Origin: Tulasnella sp. 424
Lineage: Eukaryota > Basidiomycota > Agaricomycetes > Cantharellales > Tulasnellaceae
Direction: 5' to 3'
Length of the DNA: 64,000 nucleotides
Assembly (NCBI GenBank): GCA_019633425.1
Contig: WSUB01000174.1
Location: 19,791 to 83,790 of the forward strand
In this document: positions 26,413 to 38,487 of the stretch, in pieces
Position numbering within the stretch: the stretch's first letter is position 1
Layout of the letters: each line of letters starts with the position of its first letter
Notes under the pieces: model-generated
Database searches by the model: none
What the model saw: the letters and a program-made list of their open reading frames with translations, nothing else
What the model was told of the DNA's origin: nothing
Position numbers and translations under genes: made by a program

Positions 26413-28716
26413 CTATGCTTCTTCGCGAGACGAGTTCAAGCGGCTGAATGCCTCCGTCATGGAAATCCGGTCCTCTGGCGCTGTTGCCCAGCAAGCCGCA
26501 GCCACCGCCCAGGATGCCACATAACTGTATCCATCGACGGGACAAAGTTGAGGCTCCTGCTTTGGACGTTCATGTTTACCCAAAACGGCAAGTATGACTG
26601 CGGCGTTCGCCTTTATGTGGTTAAACGGGGCTTGACCGGTCAGCACCTTGAATAAACCGTTAGCCAGGGGGGAAACCACATCTTCGGAAAAACGCACTTC
26701 AGCGATCGTCATTCCAAATGCATAGGCATCCGAGGCCATGGACTTTGAAGACTCCTCCAGTAGCTCAGGACTTTGCCACCGAACAGTCCCGTGGCCATGA
26801 AGCCCTATCGAAGTCGCTGTATCACACTCCCTCGTGAGCCCGAAATCGCAGAGTAAGGCTTGACACCTATCGCCGATCAAGACGTTGCTTCCTTTAACAT
26901 CTCCATGAATGAAACCTTGAGTATGAAGATACTGCAGAGCGTCGGCTGTCTCACAAAGCTGAATCCAGCATTAGTCTGACATGATGAACGGAGACCCCGA
27001 AAGATTTTGAATACTTACAAGTCTGATACGCTCTGCTCCCGAAGATGTTACCGCATACTCGGCCAAATTGCCGGTACTGATGAAAGGTGATGCAATGTAT
27101 AGAACCAAGCCGCGGTTGAACATGCCCAAGAGAGGTAGGACATGTTGGTGTTTGAGTTCTTGCCATAATCTTGCTTCACGAGTGAAACGCTGCCCGACAA
27201 GAGTGTCATGCGCGGTTTGGAAGCTCTTGGTCTAGAGCGCTTACCCTTATCGTATCTTCATTATTCAATCGAGGACACTTCAATGCCACCTGCCCAGCGG
27301 TCTTGTGGTAGCCGAGAAATATGTTGCCAAAGCCACCGTTGGTCTTCACCGGCTCTTGTGAGATTGAAGTGATCCCGTCTTCAAAGCTGCGGTGACTATC
27401 AGATTCCTGGAGCTTTTTGATTTGATTAGAAACAAAGCGCGCGAGCAAAGTGCCGTTTGGCCAAGACATTCCAGGGTAGTTGGGGTCGTAAGCCAAGGGT
27501 CGCTTTTTATAAGCAATTGTACCCTTACCAATGAAGGGTCCTCTCTTAATCGCTTCAGTACGTCGGACATTGGCATCCTATCCTCCGTTTCCGGTGCCCA
27601 GCAGGCTTCAGCGACCTCCCAAACATTCTCGTACGAGATTCCGGTGGCAGAGTGCTGCGGGATTTTGGAGGGGCGAACCTTATTCACTAGTACTGCCACA
27701 ATGAGACGGTGATCGTGCGAAATATCACAGAAAGGAACTTCTCCAGTAAGGACCTGTGAAAGGATAAAGTTGAAAAGCACGCCCAGTCAATTCATAACGT
27801 CGAGCAACATACCTCAGTCATCGTCATACTGAACGAATAAACATCCGAACTGAACGACCTGGGTTCGCCGTTAAGAAGCTCTGGACCCATCCACCTTAAG
27901 GACCCAAATACCCCGGACGAAGTATTAGGCTTCGTTCCTTCCAGCCTCGAGAGCTCAAAGTCGCGGAGGAGGGCATGATTACCATCATCGATCAGAATGC
28001 ATTCGCCTCTGATATTCCCATGCACTATACCCTGGGTATGGAGATAATGAACGGCATCGGCCGTCTCGCAAAGCTATTGGACAATATAACGGAATTCAAA
28101 TCTAAAATCAAGTAACTTCACAGTAGTTACTCACGAGCTTAATGCGGTTGGCATTCGGGTAGGCCTCGAGGTACGTGAGAATAGTTCCGTTGGCTGTGAA
28201 GGGGCTGACCAAGTAAATTGATTCCTCACGCATGAGGGTTCCCATGAACCGTAGAATGTGTGGATGTCCCAGGCGAGGCCATATCGCCCTTTCGCTTTCA
28301 AGTAGCTTCGGATATCGGCGCAACTGTTAGACCTGGAGGACCTAATTACCAATAAAAAATCATACTTTTAGTTGCCTGGTTTTTGTCTTTCTGTCACCTC
28401 TTAATCTTTTGAGGGCAACCTTTCCAGCAATCCGGTGATGACCTTCAAAGATGTCCCCCAAAGAACCAGTGGAGACGCCGACAGGCTGCGGAGAAATCCA
28501 GTCAATCATGGACTCCATGTCGGCATCTTCTGGGTCTTCTTCTACCAGAAGATGAATCGTCATCAGTACTTTCATAGGAGAAAGCTTGCTCAAGGATGTG
28601 CAAAAGAGAATTTCCGTACCATCGTTTGGATTTGTTGACGTGTGGCCCTCTCCACTAGATTCCCAAGCAGGGGTGAAGTTTGCGATAGGTCTGGGACAGT
28701 ACGGCCGTCGTGGCAT
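26413..28716 (-). CDS. Tandem pseudokinase-kinase protein (copy A)
   Basis: Nine exons predicted from homology and splice signals give about 590 residues. Domain 1 has VALKRL and WMGPELL, but the catalytic loop is HGNIRGEC (Asp replaced by Asn, Mg-binding Asn replaced by Cys) and DFG is DFE, so it is a pseudokinase. Domain 2 has VALKCPR, HGDVKGSN and CDFGLTR, all catalytic residues present, and should be active. The domains are joined by a 116-base intron (donor after REDPSL near 27520) with a ctaatca branch-site-like sequence 14 bases before the acceptor. Reading through it gives an early stop instead. Both domains have introns at matching places, so the tandem arose by internal duplication. 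The arrangement recalls JAK-type regulation (inference). Convergent to ISWI. Confidence 0.78.
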
Positions 28717-28844
28717 GGTGAGCAGCTCTCGAAGGCTGGATGGGAAGTTTAGATGTGGATCCTGACGAGGGTAAAGGAAAACAGGAGCAAATCATAAAAA
28801 AGGAAAAAGATCGATTGATTTCCTCTCCGTTGGACCAAGGACGA

Positions 28845-30063
28845 TCATATGCTCACGTTGCGTGCCACTAGCTGCGATACACCAAGAGCTTGGCGTAGTG
28901 ATTGCTGTAGATTTGCTGCGGTAGGCCGAGAATGAGGATCGTCCTGTAGTATCGCGTCTGCAAAACCAGATCAATGTCTCAGTCCGCCGATTGACGGTGA
29001 AAACTCACCAAGCAGCCTCTGGACCGCGGGGTAATCGGTACCACTGTTTGGGACTGGGGTTGATTTACCGTCGATGTGACCTCGGGGCGGGTGTTGATGA
29101 TAACACAGCAGGTGTAGCAGGTCCCCGATGCACCAAATATCTAAGAAAGGGGATTGTCGCTGAGTAAATCGTCTAATCGTACCGGAAAACAAATAGACCA
29201 ACGAAGAACGCACCCGACTTCTCTGTAACCCCTTCCTCGTATTGGACTTCGGTCATTTCCGGGGACCTGCAGTCTCGATCCGTGAAGCATTCCAAGTCCT
29301 CATAAACCGCTGAAAGCTGATCTTGCGAAAAGCCATATGCCAAAGGAAAAGCTGCACTGATAAAGCTGACCAGTTTGAAGCTGCCTGATACGGTCTCGAC
29401 TACGCTGCTGAGACGGATGTCTCGATGAAGCAGCGGAGGTCTTAAACGATGGAGAAAGGTGACAGCATCCACGACATCGATACCGATACGGAGGACCCTT
29501 TCCTCAGGAATATGGGTTCCGAGCCTGTGGTGTTCTTCGAGAAGGTCCGCAAGAGTTCTAACCTCTGACTCTGCGAAAAGGTAGAAGACGTCCCACCGAG
29601 GGGTATCGCCGACGGCCGCACAGGAAACGACGTAATGGTCTAGAAGCTGGACCACGTTGGGGTGGCCATTCTTTGTCAAAAGCGACTGAGGGTTCGTCGG
29701 ATCAACCCCATTAATCCAGTGTCGACGGACGAACATTTGGAGACTGCTCCCATGGACTTACCGATAATTGGATCTCGCTTTCGCACGCATCTTTCAGTGC
29801 CTCGGTGACACTGAGAGCCTTCCGGAGTGTACATGGCTTCCAACTTCCTTCGGTTTTATCCGTGCTCGCTCGGGCAGTGACTTGGTAGCTCTCCAGGTAG
29901 TAGTCTTTCAATTTCTCCTCTAAAGGAAACCCGAAGCGTGTATCAATGTCGCAGCTCTGACCGCCTTTGTCAAGTCCGTACCGGAACGTAAGAACCGCTC
30001 GACGCGGACAACGTGTCCACCGATGGTCAACGATTCCCCAAGTGGGAGAGAGGGTTGAGTCAT
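28845..30063 (-). CDS. NAK-family pseudokinase (copy A)
   Basis: The spliced protein of roughly 350 residues starts GESLTIGGHVVRVERFL. It continues with GHPNVVQLLDHY, LRPPLLHRDIRL, CRSPEMTEVQYEEGVTEKS and DIWCIGDLLHLLCY, the pattern of the Ark1/Prk1/AAK1/GAK (NAK) family, which regulates endocytic adaptors. The glycine loop is missing. HRD is kept, but the following Lys is Arg and the Mg-binding Asn is Ser. DFG is replaced by SFI (FKLVSFISA). It is therefore probably inactive and might act as a scaffold. A 5' UTR intron ending at about 30087 is likely, so the ATG at 30063 is preferred over 30129. It lies on the same strand as the tandem kinase gene, just upstream of it. Confidence 0.75.
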
Positions 30064-30129
30064 TCTTGATTCGTCAGTTTCGGGATCTCCACTGTAGATG
30101 TAACGAGTTAGTCCATCGCATTTAGTCAC

Positions 30130-30679
30130 TTCCTATATACAGCATTTCTGCAGGAGCGCGCTCACAAGGGCTGAGTTGATTCGACGTGAACGAGATGATA
30201 CGGGTCAAGGGAAGGAACGAGGAATCGTTGCAATATTTATACGTGTTCCGGCCGGAGATAATCTGTGGGACAAGCCTCACTTCGTAACGAATGGCGTTTG
30301 AGATAGATAACCGTACCCTTGAGGCGATGAATTCTATCGATGGAACTCTTGCTTCTTGCTATCCTATCACATGCCTTGCCTTTGACGCACGCATGATCTG
30401 GTCAAGCAAGTGCAAACACTCATCATCGAGAATCGTAGTGGGCAGGGGAGAAATGGCAAAGCACGGTCACGGAGGCGCTTTGTTGCATGATAAACGCAAG
30501 TGAAATATTCACCTTCAACCCTTCATATGCAGTCCTTGGGCGAAGTAGCGTTGCAACGTCGCGAATTTTCCCAGTATTGTTGTCTCGTGTGCACTGCGTC
30601 GCACACAGGGGCATCCTTTGGTTGGCGTCCTTATGTAAGCCAGCTTGTTCGCAGTCTAAATACGAAGAAATCCCCGGCC
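30130..30679. other. Spacer upstream of NAK-like gene A
   Basis: This holds the probable 5' UTR and promoter of the NAK-like gene (partner of 38490-39080 and beyond). No other gene is evident. The last part (cgtccttatgtaag onward) is shared with 39580-39600. Confidence 0.4.
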
Positions 30680-30790
30680 TCTCTCTCCGAACCTCAAGTA
30701 CTAGCACTCCTCTCCAAACACCTGCGAGAACTTCTCAATTCTAATTTCCCCGAGATTTGGTCATATTGCAGCGATCTGGACAGCCTCGAG
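30680..30790 (+). pseudogene. ISWI internal scrap fused to the next ISWI copy
   Basis: A short decayed piece resembling the ISWI segment CPEIFSDYSDLDS (here FPEIWSYCSDLDS) runs into gagatgcggag. It then jumps to ISWI exon 3 sequence at about 30815. The same scrap continues further in the relic at 39650-39790. The junction joins an internal helicase piece to an N-terminal piece, so it marks a duplication breakpoint. Confidence 0.65.
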
Positions 30791-33700
30791 CAACTTGGGA
30801 GATGCGGAGAGAGGGATACTAGACGAGGTCAGCCACTTCATGTCCAAACGACAGGAACTCGACAAAGCAAGGGTGGGTGCTCGTCTACCACTGCACACGA
30901 CGGGAGAGACACTAACATGTGGAGCGAACCACCGACAGCTGGCAGACACGATGAAGCGGTATGTTGACCTTCTCGGCCCAACCGAACTCTTCAAGCACTT
31001 TGTCGACGTCAAGGCAGAACGCGACGCCGAGTTTGCATAGGTCATTCATAAGCGACAGGAGGCGCTGATTGTCAAAACTAAGGGCAGAAAGAAGGGCGGC
31101 GTGAGTGGATGTCCCAACCACTTCGGTGGGCCCGGGGCCGGCGCGAAGCTCACTATTCTCCCCGCACGGTTAGAGACCACCCTCACTGAAAAGGCCAGAA
31201 GGAGGCGAGCGAAGAGCTGATGAAGGAGGGTGCCCACAACGGGGAAGACGACGCGTCAATGGTGTTTGAAGAATGACCCGACTGTACGTCGTCGGGGTTA
31301 GTGGACTGCTAACACGGCTGATCACTCGTTGTTCAACCACTAGACAGACATCAAGGGTGGACAAATGCGAGACTACCAACTTCAAGGTCTCAACTGGATG
31401 GCTGCTCTCCATTATAAGGGCATCAACGGTATCTTGGCGGACGAGATGGTTCGAACTTCCTTGCGTTCCACCGCGGTCCCTTGAGACTAACGCAACCCTA
31501 CGTAGGGTCTAGGCAAGACACTACAAACTATTTCGCTACTCGCGTACCTCAAACACTACAAGAACCTACTAGGTCCCCATCTCATCATCGTGCCAAAGAG
31601 CACCTTGCAGAACTGGGCGCAAGAGTTCGGAATGTGGGTTCCGGATTTCAACACCGTCGTTTTGCAAGGAACGCCGGACGACCGAGTAAGTTGAAAATCG
31701 TGGTCCGCAAGTCCCGAAAAGACCAAGTTATGTTTACGCTGATTCGGTTTCCACAGCGAGAGACCATCGACGGCACCCTCCTCACCAACGAGTTCGAAAT
31801 CCTCATCACTTCCTACGAAATCTGTATCCGTGAAAAGCGCACCCTCGCCAAGTTCTCCTGGGGTTACATCGCCATCGACAAAGCGCACCGCATCAGGAGC
31901 ATGGACTCTCTACTCTCTCAAGTCGTCCGAACCTACAGCTCTCGTGGACGAATGCTCATCAGGGGCACTCCACTTCAAAACAACCCGCAAGCACTCTTTG
32001 CGCTCCTCAACTTCATCTGCCCCGAAATTTTCTCAGACTACAGCGATCTGGACAGCTTCTTGCACAAGGGAGATGCAGAGGGAGAGGCACAGGAGGAGGC
32101 CAGCGCCAAGGTCGTCGCCGCCCTGCATCAAATCTTGCGTCCGTTCTTGCTTCGACGAGTCAAGTCCGATGTGGAGGAGTTTGTTACCCAGTACGTCCAG
32201 CGCCACTCCCGCTTCAACATTGCAGGACTGACAGTCCGCGTGCAGAGAAGGAAATGAACATTTACGTGGGTCTTTCGGACATGCAACGAAAGTGGTACCG
32301 GTCTGTGTTGGAAAAGGATATCAAAGCTGTCAACGGTTTGACTGGAAAGAAGGGGAACAAGAATCGGCTTATGAACATCGTCATCCGGGTGAGCATTCGA
32401 TTCAGCCGGCGTGGAGGATCTTCTTCGGCTAACATCAGATTGCTCTTTCCAGCTCCCGCAAAGTCACTTGTCACCCATACCTCTTCGATGGCGCTGTACG
32501 TTACTCGTACGACTGTTTAATGTTCGTTCCCCTCACACGGCCCCAAATTGTAGGAACCTGGTCCACCGTACACCACTGGCGAACACGTGATCGACAACGC
32601 CGGCAAGATGGTCATCTTGGACAAGCTTATCAAGCGCATGAAGGAGAAGGGTTCTCGCGTATTGATCTTCAGTCAAACGAGTCGTATGCTGGATATCCTG
32701 GAGGATTATAGCATGATCGTAGCTATGGTAAGCCAAACCTCGGAAACCAACTTGTGGCTGGGGCCTAACAATCCCGCTCGCTCAGGGTATTGTCGTCTCG
32801 ACGGAAGTACCGGTCACGAAGATCGAATTGCTGCCATCGACGAGTACAACAAGCCTGGAAGCGAGAAGTTCATCTTCTTGCTGACCACTCGCGCCGGTGG
32901 TTTGGGCATCAACTTGACGACTGCCGATATCGTCGTTTTGTACGACAGTGACTGGTACGCAAACCAGTCTAGATCCCGTTGTTTGAACTCACATCTAACA
33001 TTTGGCGGATCATCTACAGGAATCCTCAAGCTGACTTGCAAGCCATGGACCGAGGTGCGCCTCCCCGAACTCCAGTCCGAATGCGCTTTGTCTCATTGCT
33101 TGTACTTTTTAGCTCATCGTATCGGTCAGACGAAGCAAGTCGTTGTCTTCCGCTTCATCACGGAAGGCAGCGTCGAGGAACGTCTGCAAGAGAGAGCCGC
33201 TCAGAAACTTCGGCTCGACCAACTCGTCATTCAGCAAGGCCGACAGAACCCGAACAAGGCGGCGAACAAGGAGGAGCTTCTCGAGTACGATGATCCGTTT
33301 TCCAAGTCGCTAAATTGGCGTGCTGACGAGGGCGGACCTAGTTTGATGATCGACGAGGATATCGACGCTATCATCTCCAAGGGAGAAGAGCGAACCGCCG
33401 AGATGCATCGCAAGTACGAGGGAATGAACTTTGAAGATCTTAGCAACTTCAAGTTGGAAGCAATGGTTTCGCAATGGGAAGGAGAGGATTTCTAGAAGGT
33501 TCGGAGCACTTCGACGTCGCCTTGACTCGAATGCTAACCCTGACGATGAACAGAAAACAGAAAAAGGGGGAGTGTTCTACCTCGAGCCGGTCAAGCGAGA
33601 GTGAAAGAGCAATTACTCCTTCGATAGCTATCAGAAGGAGGCGAGCGGAGGGAGGCCAAGCTGGGGAAGTTGCCGAAGGCCCTTCGTGCACCAAAGTAGA

Positions 33701-34985
33701 TTCATATGTACGTTCGTAGTCAAGGCTTGGTTTACACGGTACTGACCGTTCCATTTATTTCGCCAGTCGGGACCACCACTTCGCCCCTACTGACTTGGCC
33801 GGACTCTACAACACGGGATACTTGGCATACAGGGTAAGCTCAAGAGGTTTACCCCTGTTGCCTAGTATCTCTGGTTTAACCCCCCAGCTCCTTGCGTAGA
33901 AACAAGCCGGGATCAAGGCTGGCTTAGATTTCAAGGATTCCACCGACCCTCGTTGCACCGGCGAAAACGAGGAAGAAACAAGCACCAAGCTAGTTGAATT
34001 CCAAGCCTTGCTGGATGCTGATATGCTCGGTTTGCGTATTTGACCCGGGATGATACTAATGGCCGGCCGTTGGCAGCCGATCCCCTCACTGAGGAAGAAA
34101 TCGTGCAGAAGGAAGAGATGGAGGCCTATCCGTTCCTTAGCCGGTCGAAGCGAGAGTTCCAGCAGTTCATCCGAGGAATCGAGAAGCACGATCGCAACGA
34201 ATACGCCAAGATTTAGACAAGACGAAGACGACGGAGGAAATGAAGGCTTATTCGGAACTCTTCTGGCAACGGCATACGGAACTCAAAGGTAAAAAGCGTC
34301 TCTCAGTTAAGATGGCGGTCTCCCTGAATGCTGAAATTGTATCCTAGATATTGAACGTCTTTCTGAACGTGTCACTAGAGCCGAGGCGAAGGCCGTCAAG
34401 CTCCGTGAACAGAACGAGATGCTTAAGGCCCAAGTCGCACAATACCAGTACCCCATGCAAGAACTTCAGCTCGCCCACAACCAGACCAAGGGAAAGGTCC
34501 ACAGCGAGGAAAAAGACCGGTACCTGTTGTGCCGCCTTGCGTATTACGGTCTGGAATCCGACGAAGTATTTGAGAAGATCAAGCGTGATATCTGCGAATT
34601 CCCGGTATTCCGATTCGACTGGTTCCCCAAGAGCCGAACGCCACAAAAGATCGGGCGAAGGTGCACGACGTTGTTGGCGATGATCGGTAAGGAGAACACT
34701 GGGACCGGGGGAACTGTGGATGACGATGAGGAGGAAGCTCCTACACTTGCACCGACCAAGGGCAAGGGGAAGGTGAGCTTTACACGTTCTTGCTCCCAAA
34801 TGCCGTCCCAACTGACCAAATTCGTCGACGATTTTCAGAAACGTGCGATCGAGACGTCGAAAGCTTCCACTCCTGCTTCTTCCGCTGCACCGGCTGCCTC
34901 ATCAACTACCAGTGCTACCGCACCTGGTAAGCGCGCCGCAAAGAAGAAAAAGGTGGAAGGGAGCAGTAGTACGGGGACTTTGTGA
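30791..34985 (+). pseudogene. ISWI, full-length pseudogene (copy 2)
   Basis: Aligned with 21514-25795 over nearly the whole length, but exons 1-2 are missing. Lesions include TAG at 31038-31040 (EFA then stop), motif II DEAH changed to DKAH with RIKN to RIRS, ITGTP to IRGTP, a frameshift after the DVEE segment near 32175, a premature TAG at about 33493, and a TAG in the SANT region near 34214. Long stretches remain open: ATPase lobe 2 over 300 codons from 32587, and the SLIDE region from 34419 to TGA at 34983. Several introns keep GT..AG, so transcription and splicing remain possible. It cannot encode an active remodeller. Confidence 0.9.
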
Positions 34986-35470
34986 GATGGCGATATCAGA
35001 TGTTTTCACTGGTATTGGCTTCATGATTTTTCGTTGTACTTGTATTTGCCTAGAAGTAATGTCTCCGTTTACATCACGCTGGGTGTGGCAGTCCCTCATA
35101 CTCTGGGATCGGTGACGACACGGTGGATGAATCCCCCCCTACTCTGGGCTTTGTTGGATGACGCGCTAAGTTAATTCGAGTGCTTGTGGAGTCGGCTACA
35201 AAGTATCGGGCAGGTGGCGTTACTCTCCATCGGCAGGCAACGAGACAAGCTCGGACCCGACTTCTGCCTTGTCGATAGCCGTCAAACATTACTCCAGACC
35301 TCGAGCGTTAGCCATCGCCTCCAATCAAAGTGTTGGAAACATCCGCATCACAATAATGATAAACCATTTACGGTTGAGACCTAATGATACCCCCATAATC
35401 GCAGATGTCTGCAAACGAGTGCGACTATCAAATACGAGTCCGTGCCATCCTCGAGCTCACCCAGGACAAC

Positions 35471-35560
35471 ATCCTTCCAACACTCATTCCCCTGTGTATC
35501 ACATGGAGCTTTCACATTCGGATGGCTCCTATACCACTATTCCAACTAGTGCAAGGGCAT
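35471..35560 (-). pseudogene. S28 peptidase 3' relic B
   Basis: This is the counterpart of relic A in the second duplicated block. The minus strand reads WYRSHPNVK...NECWKDVV, matching the last ~30 codons of S28 genes. It sits between the ISWI pseudogene and kinase copy B, so the relic was already there when the block was duplicated. Confidence 0.65.
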
Positions 35561-35609
35561 TATTGACTGCTAGTGGCTGTACCGGCGGGCGGGCGGGTTG
35601 GGAACGACA

Positions 35610-37139
35610 CTATGCTTCTTCGCGAGATGAGTCCAAGCGGCTGAATGCTTCCGTCATGGAAATCCGGTCCTCTGGCGCCGTTGCCCAGCAAGCCGCAGCC
35701 ACCGCCCAGGATGACACATAACTGTATCCATCGATTGGACAAACTTGAGGCTCCTGCTTTGGACGTTCATGTTTACCCAAAACGGCACACATGACTGCGG
35801 CGTTCGTCCCTAGGTGGTTAAACGGAAGTTGACCGGTCAAGACCTTGAAGTAAACCGTTAGTCATGTGGGAGTCGCATGTTCGGAAAACGCACTTCTGCG
35901 ATTGTCATTCCAAATGCATAGGCATCCGAGGAAAAAGACTTTGAAGAGTCGTCCAGTAGCTCCGGACTTTGCCACCGAACAGTTCCGTGGCCACGAAGAC
36001 CCACTGAAGTCGCGACATCATACTCCCTTGTGAGTCCGAAATCGCATAGTAAGGCCTGACACCTATCGCCAATCAAGACGTTGTTTCCTTTGACGTCTCC
36101 ATGAATGAGACCTTGACTGTGAATATACTGCAGAGCGTCGGCTGTTTCACAGAGCTGAAGCCAGCATCAGTATGATATAATGGACGGAGAGCCCGGAGGT
36201 GTTTATAAACCTACGAGTCTGATACGATCTGCTCCTAGCGATGTTGCTGCGTATTCAGCCAAATTGCCATTACTGATGAAAGGTGATGCAATATATAAAA
36301 CCAAGCCACGGTTGAACATGCCCAAGAGAGGTAGTATATGATCGTGTTTGAGATCTTGCCATAATCTTGCTTCACGAGTGAAACGCTGCCCGAGAAGACT
36401 GTTATGCGCGGTTGGCAGCTCTTGGTTTAGACTGCTTACCCTTATCGTATCTTTATTATTTATTCGAGGACACTTCAGTGCCACCTGCCCGGAAGTGTTG
36501 TGGTAGCCAAGAAATATGTCGCCAAAACCACCATCGGTCTTCACCGGCTCTTGGGAAATTGAAGTGATCCCGTCTTCAAAGCGGGGGGGGCTCTCCGATT
36601 GTTGGACCTTTTGTGATTGATTAGAAACAAAGCGCGCGAGCATGGAGATCCAAAGTGCCGTTTGGCCAAGCCATTCCAGGGTAGTTGGGTCGTAAGCCAA
36701 GGGTCGCTTTTTACAAGCAATTGTACCCTCACCAATGAAGGGTCCTCTCTGAATCGCTTTAATACTTCGGACATCGAAGTCCTATCCCCCGGAACCGGTG
36801 CCCAGCATGCTTCAGCGATCTCCCAGACATTTTCGTACGATATTACGTTGGCACAGTGCTGCAATGTGTCCGCAAAATCACTGTCTCGGAAGTGGTTGAC
36901 GGGTCGCGGAGATTTCCAGTCAATCATGGACCCCATGTCAGCATCTTCGGGGTCGTTCTCTACCAGAAGATGACATATAATCAGCCCCTTCAAAGGAGAA
37001 AGCTTGCGTGGGGATACGGAAATGGAAAGGAGAATCTCATACCATCGTTTGGATGTGTTGACGTCTGGCCCTCTCCAATAAGTTCCCAAGCAGGCGTGGC
37101 GATTCTGGAAGGTATGGGATAGTACGGTCGTCGTGGCAT
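35610..37139 (-). CDS. Kinase, copy B (pseudokinase domain deleted)
   Basis: The first exon matches copy A (MPRRPYYPIP...). After the segment MIDWKSPRPV the protein passes in frame into ISYENVWEIAEACWAP, the last part of the pseudokinase C-lobe. Almost the whole first kinase domain is therefore gone. The linking intron, with its ctaatca branch-like site, and the second kinase domain are retained: VALKCPR, HGDVKGNN, CDFGLTR, RWQSPELL. Predicted length is about 385 residues, apparently intact. If copy A is regulated by its pseudokinase domain, this form would lack that control (inference). Confidence 0.75.
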
Positions 37140-37263
37140 GGTGAGCAGCCCTCGAAGGCTGGATGGAAAGTTTAAATGTGGAGCCTGACGAGGTAAAGGA
37201 AAAAGGAGCAAATTATAAAAAGGAAACAGTCGATAGGTTTCCTCTCCGCTGGACAAAGAAAGA

Positions 37264-38487
37264 TCATATGCTCACGTTGCGTGCCACTGGCTGTGATACA
37301 CCAAGAGCTTGGCATAGTGATTGCTGTAGATCTGCTGCGGTAGGCCGAGATTGAGGATCGTGCTGTAGTATCGCATCTGCAAAACCAGATCAATGTCTCA
37401 GCCCGCCGATTGACGGTGAAAACTCACCAAGCAACGTCTGGACCGCGGGGTAACCGTGACCACTGTTTGGGACTCGGGTTGATTTACCGTCGCTGTGACC
37501 CCGCCCTCGGGACGGGTGTTGGTGATAACACAGCATATATAGCAGGTCTCCAATGCACCAAATATCTAAGAAAGGGGATTTTCGCCGAGTAAATCGTCTA
37601 ATCGTACCTGAAAACAAGTAAACCAGCGAAGAACGCACCCGACTTCTCTGTAACCCCTTCCTCGTATTGGACTTCGGTCATTTCCGGGGACCTGCAGTCT
37701 CGATCCGTGAAGCATTCCAAGTCCTCATAAACCGCTGAAAGCTGATCTTGCGAAAAGCCATATGCCAAAGGAAAGGCTGCACTGATAAAGCTGAACAGTT
37801 TGAAGCTTCCTGATACGGTCTCGACTACGCCCCTGAGACGGATGTCTCGATAAAGCAGTGGAGGTCGTAAACGATGGAGAAAGGCGACGGCATCCACGAC
37901 ATCGATACCGATACGGAGGACCCTTTCTTCAGGAATATGGGTTCCGAGCCTCCGGTGTTCTTCGAGAATGTCCGCAAGAGTTCTAACCTCTGACTCTGCG
38001 AAAAGGTAGAAGACGTCCCACCGAGGGGTATCGCCGACAGCCGCACAGGAAACGACGTAATGGTCTAGAAGATGGACCACGTTGGAGTGACCAGCTTTTG
38101 TCAAAAGCGACTGTGATTCGTCGGATCGACGGCGTTAATCAAGTGTCGAGGGACGAACATTTGGAGATTGCTCCTATCGACTTACCAATAATTGGATCTC
38201 GCTTTCGCACGCATCTCTCAGTGCCTCGGTGACACGAAGAGCCTTCCGGAGTGTACATGGTTTCCAACTTCCTTCGCTTTTATCCGTGCACGCTCGGGCA
38301 GTGACTTGGTAGCTCTCCAGGTAGTAGTCTTTCAATTTCTCCTCTAAAGCGAACCCGAAGCGTATATTAATGTCACAGCTCTGACAGCCCTTGCCAAGTA
38401 CTTACCAGATCGTAGGAACCGCTCAACGCGGACAACGTGTCCACCGATGGTCAATGCTTCCTCAAGTGGGAGAGAGGGTCGAGTCAT
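37264..38487 (-). CDS. NAK-family pseudokinase (copy B)
   Basis: Same exon plan as copy A: start MTRPSLPLEEALTIGGHVV at 38487, stop at 37264-37266. The catalytic loop is further decayed (YRDIRLRGV, so His of HRD is Tyr and the Mg-binding Asn is Gly) and DFG is again SFI. The reading frame stays open through all exons, and the surface segments YEDLECFTDRDC and MTEVQYEEGVTEKS are unchanged. The protein may therefore be maintained for a non-catalytic role. Frames and splice sites look intact. Confidence 0.72.

Noticed and set aside
25917..26447. 176-codon plus-strand frame between ISWI and the kinase gene
   Set aside because: It is antisense to the S28 relic and the kinase 3' end, and no domain is seen.
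27406..27521. Second kinase domain as a separate gene starting near MSWPNG
   Set aside because: A 116-base intron with GTAAGG donor, ctaatca branch-like site and AAAAG acceptor joins the two domains in phase in both copies. The indels between copies fall inside this intron.
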